Shown here piece by piece: positions 60,636 through 64,000 of a DNA stretch of 64,000 nt. The stretch is from Longispora albida DSM 44784. Its GTDB lineage: Bacteria; Actinomycetota; Actinomycetes; Mycobacteriales; Micromonosporaceae. Both the position numbers and the translations under genes were made by a program. The notes below the pieces were generated by a model. The model saw nothing but the letters and a program-made list of their open reading frames with translations, had not been told where the DNA came from and did not search any database. Location: assembly GCF_000379825.1 (NCBI RefSeq), contig NZ_KB903820.1, positions 38,590 through 102,589 on the forward strand. The letters are read 5' to 3'. Position 1 is the first letter of the stretch. Each line of letters starts with the position of its first letter.

Positions 60636-61481
60636 GTGTTCGCACTTCGCCGGGCCTGTCGCCTGCGGGTCACCGCACTGCTGCGCGCCTGCCACCCCGA
60701 GCCGGCCCTCGCCGTGACCGCCGGCGGGACCCTCCTTGCGGCCGGAGCCGGGCAGCAGTGGAGCGGAGTCCTGGCCTCCGGAGCCGCGATCCTCGCCACC
60801 CAGCTCTCCGTCGGCTGGGGCAACGACTGGCTCGACGCCGACCGCGACGTCACCGCCGGCCGGCCGGACAAGCCCGTCGCCGCAGGACACGTCTCCCGCC
60901 CGGCCATCAGGACAGCTGCCATCGCCGCCGGGCTGGTCTCGCTGCCGCTGGCGCTCCTTTCCGGCGTACCGGCGGCGCTCGCCCTCCTGATCGGCCTGGC
61001 CTCGGCCTGGCTCTACAACATCCCTCTCAAGAGGACGGTCCTGTCCCCGCTCCCGTACGTCGTGTCGTTCGCGGCCCTGCCGGCCTTCGCGTACCTCGGC
61101 CTGCCCGGCGCGCCCCCGCCGCCCTGGTGGCTGCCCGTCGCCGGCGGCCTGCTCGGCTTCGGCGCCCACTTCGCCAACGCGCTGCCTGACCTGGCCGACG
61201 ACGAGGCGACCGGCGTGCGGAGCGCGCCACTGCGAGCAGGCCCCGGCCTCTCCCGCGTACTGGCCGCCGCCGGCCTGGCCGCAGCCTCAGTGGTCCTCGC
61301 CGTAGGGATCCGCTCGTGGCCCGGGCTCGCCGTCGTCGCTGCCGCGGCCGTGATCCTCCCGGCCGGCCTGTGGCTCGGAAGCCGGCCGGGCTCCCGGGCC
61401 GCCTTCCGCGCCGTCCTCGTCGTGGCCCTGCTGGACGTCGCCCTGCTCGTCGCCGCCCCGTTCCTGAGTGGACAGACGTGA
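60636..61481 (+). CDS. UbiA-family prenyltransferase
   Basis: A 281-aa integral membrane protein; the conserved N-terminal 'LLRACHPEPALAVTAGG' fits a GTG start at 60636. The first Asp-rich motif 'GNDWLDADRDVTAGRPDKPV' and the second 'LPDLADDEATGVRS' bind Mg2+-prenyl diphosphate. About eight TM segments are visible. It would attach an isoprenoid to an aromatic ring or polyprenyl acceptor. Next to a type III PKS this suggests meroterpenoid-like chemistry, though menaquinone/ubiquinone-like roles remain possible. Confidence 0.85.
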   Translation: MFALRRACRLRVTALLRACHPEPALAVTAGGTLLAAGAGQQWSGVLASGAAILATQLSVGWGNDWLDADRDVTAGRPDKPVAAGHVSRPAIRTAAIAAGLVSLPLALLSGVPAALALLIGLASAWLYNIPLKRTVLSPLPYVVSFAALPAFAYLGLPGAPPPPWWLPVAGGLLGFGAHFANALPDLADDEATGVRSAPLRAGPGLSRVLAAAGLAAASVVLAVGIRSWPGLAVVAAAAVILPAGLWLGSRPGSRAAFRAVLVVALLDVALLVAAPFLSGQT

Positions 61482-61499
61482 AGCCCGTCTGGCCGCTAC

Positions 61500-62030
61500 T
61501 CAGTACACGCGGACACGCGAGATCAGGCCCTCGTCGGGTGCCTGGCCGAGCCGCTGGGCAAACCACACATACACGTCCTCACCCTCGCGGACCGGCAGCG
61601 CCGGAAACGTGTTCTCGGCGTGCTTCGTGACGTACCCGGTTCCGCCGGCGGTCAGGCTGGGTGCCTTGCTGCGCTCGTAGACGGAGATCTCCACAGTGGA
61701 CCTTCCTGGCGGCGGGCTTCCCGGAGTGGCTGGCTCCAGCAGCAGCACGTTGTCCGAGTCGATCATCGTGGCGTTGGCCTCGTTCCGGTGCGCCTGCCAC
61801 ACGGGCCCGTAGTAGAACGCGTGCAGCATGTCCTTCCGGGACTCCATGTCGGGGAAAGTCCGCAGCCAGACGAAGCGGTCTGGGTCGTCCCAGTCGCGGA
61901 AGTGGCCCGGAATGCCCATCCCGGCCTCTTCCTGCCCCGCCACGAACAGCCTCTCGAACAGGTCGATCAGGACGTCGCGCTGGCCAGGATGGAGGGTGTA
62001 CTGCCGGAGTTCCAGAACATGATCAGTCAT
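61500..62030 (-). CDS. NIPSNAP-family protein
   Basis: A 176-aa cytosolic protein from ATG 62030. The dimeric alpha/beta barrel pattern 'LELRQYTLHPGQRDVLIDLF' and 'RFVWLRTFPDMESRKDMLHA' with 'YYGPVWQAHRNEANATM' fits NIPSNAP. In bacteria these proteins can act as small monooxygenase-like or stress proteins; function uncertain. No clear Shine-Dalgarno sequence precedes the ATG. Its 3' end is convergent with the UbiA gene, and its start is divergent from the metallophosphoesterase with 110 bases between. Confidence 0.75.
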   Translation of the reverse strand: MTDHVLELRQYTLHPGQRDVLIDLFERLFVAGQEEAGMGIPGHFRDWDDPDRFVWLRTFPDMESRKDMLHAFYYGPVWQAHRNEANATMIDSDNVLLLEPATPGSPPPGRSTVEISVYERSKAPSLTAGGTGYVTKHAENTFPALPVREGEDVYVWFAQRLGQAPDEGLISRVRVY

Positions 62031-62127
62031 GCGGCCCAGCGTGCGCGCCTGCCCGCCTCGCTCGCCAGGATTAAGACGCCGCTAAATCCGCTACCGGAGC
62101 GGGTTTGATCATCGACCCGGCCCGGCA

Positions 62128-62133
62128 TAGCGT
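62128..62133 (+). promoter_or_regulatory. Putative leaderless promoter (TAGCGT)
   Basis: TAGCGT ends 7 nt before the ATG at 62141, and a TTGATC element lies exactly 17 bases upstream of it (62105-62110). This is the best-formed -35/-10 pair in the window. Confidence 0.55.
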
Positions 62134-62140
62134 GGGCACG

Positions 62141-62947
62141 ATGATCACTCCGCTGTACGCCGTCTCCGACGTCCACGGCCACCGCACCGCGATGCGGGCC
62201 GCCCTGCGCGACGCCGGGCTGGCCAGCGAGGACGGCCGCTGGACGGGTGGCGAGGCGCGGCTGTGGTTCCTCGGGGACTACGTCGATCGCGGGCCGGACG
62301 GCATCGGCGTGATCGACGACATCCGGCAGCTCGCCGAGGACGCGGCGGCCGAGGGCGGTCACGTCGGCGCGCTGCTCGGAAACCACGAGGCACAGCTGCT
62401 CGCCGCGCACCGGTTCCGCGACCAGCCGGTACCTGGCTGGGACGAGCCGGGCGGCTTCCTCGGCGCGTGGCGGCGCTGGGGCGGGCTCCAGGCGGACCTG
62501 GACCGGCTGTCCGCCGACCACCGGGCCTGGATCGGCGGTCTGCCGGCGATGGCCGTGGAGGACGGGTACCTGCTCGTGCACTCCGACACCGACGCCTACC
62601 TCCGGTACGGCTCTGCGGTCGGCGAGATCAACACCCGGGTGATGTTGGAGCTGGCCGGCGACGACCCGGAGGCGTTCCTGTACTTCGCGGGCGTGCTCAG
62701 CGACCGTGGCCCGTTCTACGGCAGCGACGGCGAACGACGGGCCCGCCACATGCTCCGCGAACTCGGCGCCGGCCACATCGTCCACGGCCACACCACGCTC
62801 CAGAACCTGTTCGGCCTGCCCTCCGAGCAGGTCACCGAGCCGATCCGGCACGCGGGCGGCCTGGCGACGGCGATCGACGGCGGAGCGTACAAGGGCGGCA
62901 AGATCCTGGTCGCCCGCCTGACCCCGCTGCCAGCGCCAGTCCACTAG
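62141..62947 (+). CDS. Metallophosphoesterase
   Basis: A 268-aa protein; ATG 62141 gives 'MITPLYAVSDVHGHRTAMRA'. The metal-binding blocks are 'AVSDVHGH' (D-x-H), 'WFLGDYVDRGPDG' (GDxxDR), 'ALLGNHEAQLLA' (GNHE) and C-terminal 'HIVHGHTTLQNLFGL' (GHT). These match the calcineurin-like phosphoesterase superfamily, subgroup with PrpA/Ser-Thr phosphatase-like cores. Likely a protein or nucleotide phosphatase. Probably leaderless. Confidence 0.88.
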   Translation: MITPLYAVSDVHGHRTAMRAALRDAGLASEDGRWTGGEARLWFLGDYVDRGPDGIGVIDDIRQLAEDAAAEGGHVGALLGNHEAQLLAAHRFRDQPVPGWDEPGGFLGAWRRWGGLQADLDRLSADHRAWIGGLPAMAVEDGYLLVHSDTDAYLRYGSAVGEINTRVMLELAGDDPEAFLYFAGVLSDRGPFYGSDGERRARHMLRELGAGHIVHGHTTLQNLFGLPSEQVTEPIRHAGGLATAIDGGAYKGGKILVARLTPLPAPVH

Positions 62948-62959
62948 GCAACGTCGCCC

Positions 62960-63121
62960 ATGCGGGTGCACCTGTACGACGCGCTGCCCATCTGGCGGAT
63001 GATCCGCCTGGACGAGATGCTGTACCTGTCAGCCTTCGATTCCCGCTGGGAAGGAGCGCTGCATGCCGCGTTCTCGCGCACGCTTCAAGAGATGATCGAG
63101 CTTTCTGAACACATCGTGTGA
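62960..63121 (+). pseudogene. C-terminal remnant of a helix-turn-helix/PLD-like regulator
   Basis: The 53-codon frame encodes 'VHLYDALPIWRMIRLDEMLY' followed by 'LSAFDSRWEG'. This is the end of actinobacterial XRE-type regulators with a C-terminal phospholipase-D-like domain, as far as I recognise. The N-terminal DNA-binding part is absent. It may be a decay remnant, though the frame could still be translated ahead of the CYTH gene 18 bases downstream. Confidence 0.5.
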
Positions 63122-63139
63122 CTGAAGGAGTGCCTCCGG

Positions 63140-63712
63140 ATGCCGATCGAGGTTGAACGCACGGCGATCGTTCATGACGTGCAGCACGTCAGGACCAGGC
63201 TGAGCGCCTACACGTCAGGATCTGTCAGCACCTACCGGGACGTGTACTACGACTGGCCCGACAGGGCGCTGGAGCGCGACGGCAGGCGTGAGCTCCGGCT
63301 ACGGGACATCGTCGAGGCGGATGGCGCGCGCCGGACGCTGCTCACCTACAAGGGTTCCGCGACCGACGGTGCTGTGATGCCCGAGTTCGAGACCGAGGTC
63401 GCAGACCCAGACATGATGGACATGATCCTTGCCGGGCTCGGGCTCGGCCACACGATCGCGTACCAGAAGCTCTGCGAGAACTTCCGGTTCGACGTCGCCG
63501 GACGGTCCATCCTGGCGACTGTGGTCCGGGTGCCGGAGCTGGAGCCGACGTTCATCGAAGTGGAGACCATCGTGGGGTCTCCGGGCGAAGATGTTCCGGA
63601 AGCGCTGGCGGCAGTCGACCGGGTACTCGCGGATCTCGGGATCCCGCCCGCCGACTTCACCACCGAGTTCTACATCGATCTCGTTACCGCCGAGCGGCAC
63701 AGAGCTGGCTGA
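63140..63712 (+). CDS. CYTH-domain protein (class IV adenylate cyclase/ThTPase-like)
   Basis: A 190-aa protein with AAGGAG before the ATG at 63140. CYTH elements are 'MPIEVERTAIV' (where the EXEXK lysine is Thr), 'RRELRLRDI', 'LTYKGSATDGAV', 'PEFETEVADPD', 'YQKLCENFRF' and 'FIEVETIVGSPGED'. CYTH proteins hydrolyse triphosphates or make cAMP inside a tunnel lined by Arg, Lys and Glu residues. The missing signature lysine suggests altered or lost activity. It ends 4 bases before the transposase stop codon of the IS. Confidence 0.8.
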   Translation: MPIEVERTAIVHDVQHVRTRLSAYTSGSVSTYRDVYYDWPDRALERDGRRELRLRDIVEADGARRTLLTYKGSATDGAVMPEFETEVADPDMMDMILAGLGLGHTIAYQKLCENFRFDVAGRSILATVVRVPELEPTFIEVETIVGSPGEDVPEALAAVDRVLADLGIPPADFTTEFYIDLVTAERHRAG

Positions 63713-63726
63713 ACACCTAGGTGTTC
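63711..63726. repeat. Perfect 16-bp palindrome at the IS boundary
   Basis: GAACACCTAGGTGTTC reads the same on both strands. It spans the transposase stop codon and lies directly after the CYTH stop codon. It may be the insertion target or part of the IS end. Confidence 0.6.
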
Positions 63727-64000
63727 TGTCCCGTGAGGTTGGGGATGCGGCTGGCTGGTGGGTGGCCGCCGAGTGCGGTGTGTGCTCGGTGGTGATTGTA
63801 GGTGTGGAGGAAGCCGGCGAGGGCTGTCCGGCGTTCGGTTTCTGACTGGTAGGGGCGGGCGTAGGCCCATTCGTCGGCCAGGGTGCGGTGGAAGCGTTCG
63901 ACTTTGCCGTTGGTTTGCGGCCGGTAGGGCCGGGTGCGTTTGTGCTGGATCCCGGCGGTGGCCAGAGCTTCGCGCCAGGACGTGGACCGGTAGGCGGAGC
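63717..64000 (-). mobile_element. IS481-type transposase, C-terminal part (5' end outside window)
   Basis: Reading the minus strand from base 64000 to the TAG at 63717-63719, the frame encodes 'HKRTRPYRPQTNGKVERFHR', then 'TLADEWAYARPYQSETERRT' and 'YNHHRAHTALGGHPPASRI'. This is the rve/DDE integrase C-terminal region with the conserved 'PQTNGKVERF' Glu of the DDE triad. These are hallmarks of IS481-type transposases of actinobacteria. The frame is intact to the window edge, so the element may be active. Its left end lies within about 10 bases of the CYTH gene. Confidence 0.85.

Noticed and set aside
1..64000. tRNA, rRNA, CRISPR arrays, replication origin
   Set aside because: No cloverleaf with T-loop consensus, no ribosomal RNA sequence, no regularly spaced direct repeats and no DnaA-box cluster was noticed on either strand.

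Overview
The window is very GC-rich DNA with strong third-position G/C bias, many GTG and TTG starts, SARP/AfsR-type regulators, Tat and Sec exported hydrolases, a sortase-type LPxTG protein, a HelR-like RNA polymerase motor and SCO2523/SCO2524-family proteins. Together these point to a filamentous actinomycete (Streptomyces, Micromonosporaceae or a relative; genus not determinable here). It looks like an accessory chromosomal arm: secreted enzymes, regulators, small metabolic genes, few housekeeping genes, a few decayed gene remnants, and one insertion sequence cut by the right edge. I saw no tRNA, rRNA, CRISPR array or prophage block.

Layout. 1-4.3 kb: a GT2 glycosyltransferase cut by the left edge, a MocR/PdxR-type regulator, a LuxR-type regulator and a secreted ricin-type lectin. 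4.7-9.5 kb: a small zinc-ribbon protein, a KhtT/KhtU-like cation:proton antiporter pair behind a 400-nt leader, an aminoglycoside-phosphotransferase-fold protein, a decayed MarR gene and a secreted protein. 9.8-21.3 kb: two large SARP-NB-ARC-TPR regulators flank a membrane protein; the second is divergent from an apparent operon of an AhpD-like protein, a tandem GNAT, a DHFR/RibD-like reductase and a cupin, followed by HelR. 21.5-33.2 kb: exported hydrolases and proteases (alpha/beta hydrolase, gluzincin-like HEWGH protein, trypsin/lysyl-endopeptidase-like protease), a sortase-anchored Ig-repeat protein, DUF4419, LysR, two GNATs, an FMN-binding protein, a DinB-fold protein and two very small proteins.

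33.3-40.7 kb: a minus-strand block with a caspase-like protease, an SCO2524-family protein, an SCO2523-family variant P-loop protein, a 163-aa protein and a large M48-type membrane metallopeptidase. Several junctions overlap by 4 bases. This is my best candidate for an undescribed functional system. 40.8-49.7 kb: a dienelactone hydrolase remnant, an SMI1/KNR4 protein, a PhyH-type dioxygenase, an ECF sigma factor with a coupled small membrane protein, PhoD phosphatase coupled to a secreted repeat protein, a HAD hydrolase, DUF402 and a GH26 mannanase. 49.8-57.9 kb: a 252-aa protein and an Hsp70-like/beta-propeller membrane fusion, a CocE/NonD-type hydrolase, a secreted protein and a GH25-type lysin. 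58.1-61.5 kb: methyltransferases, a type III polyketide synthase and a UbiA prenyltransferase form a probable small biosynthetic locus. 61.5-64 kb: NIPSNAP, a metallophosphoesterase, a regulator remnant, a CYTH protein and an IS481-type transposase end.

Recurring architecture: transcription units are often closed by perfect 10-15 bp GC-rich hairpins without U-tracts. Several genes have a TANNNT-like -10 element 5-8 nt before an ATG and no Shine-Dalgarno, consistent with leaderless transcripts.
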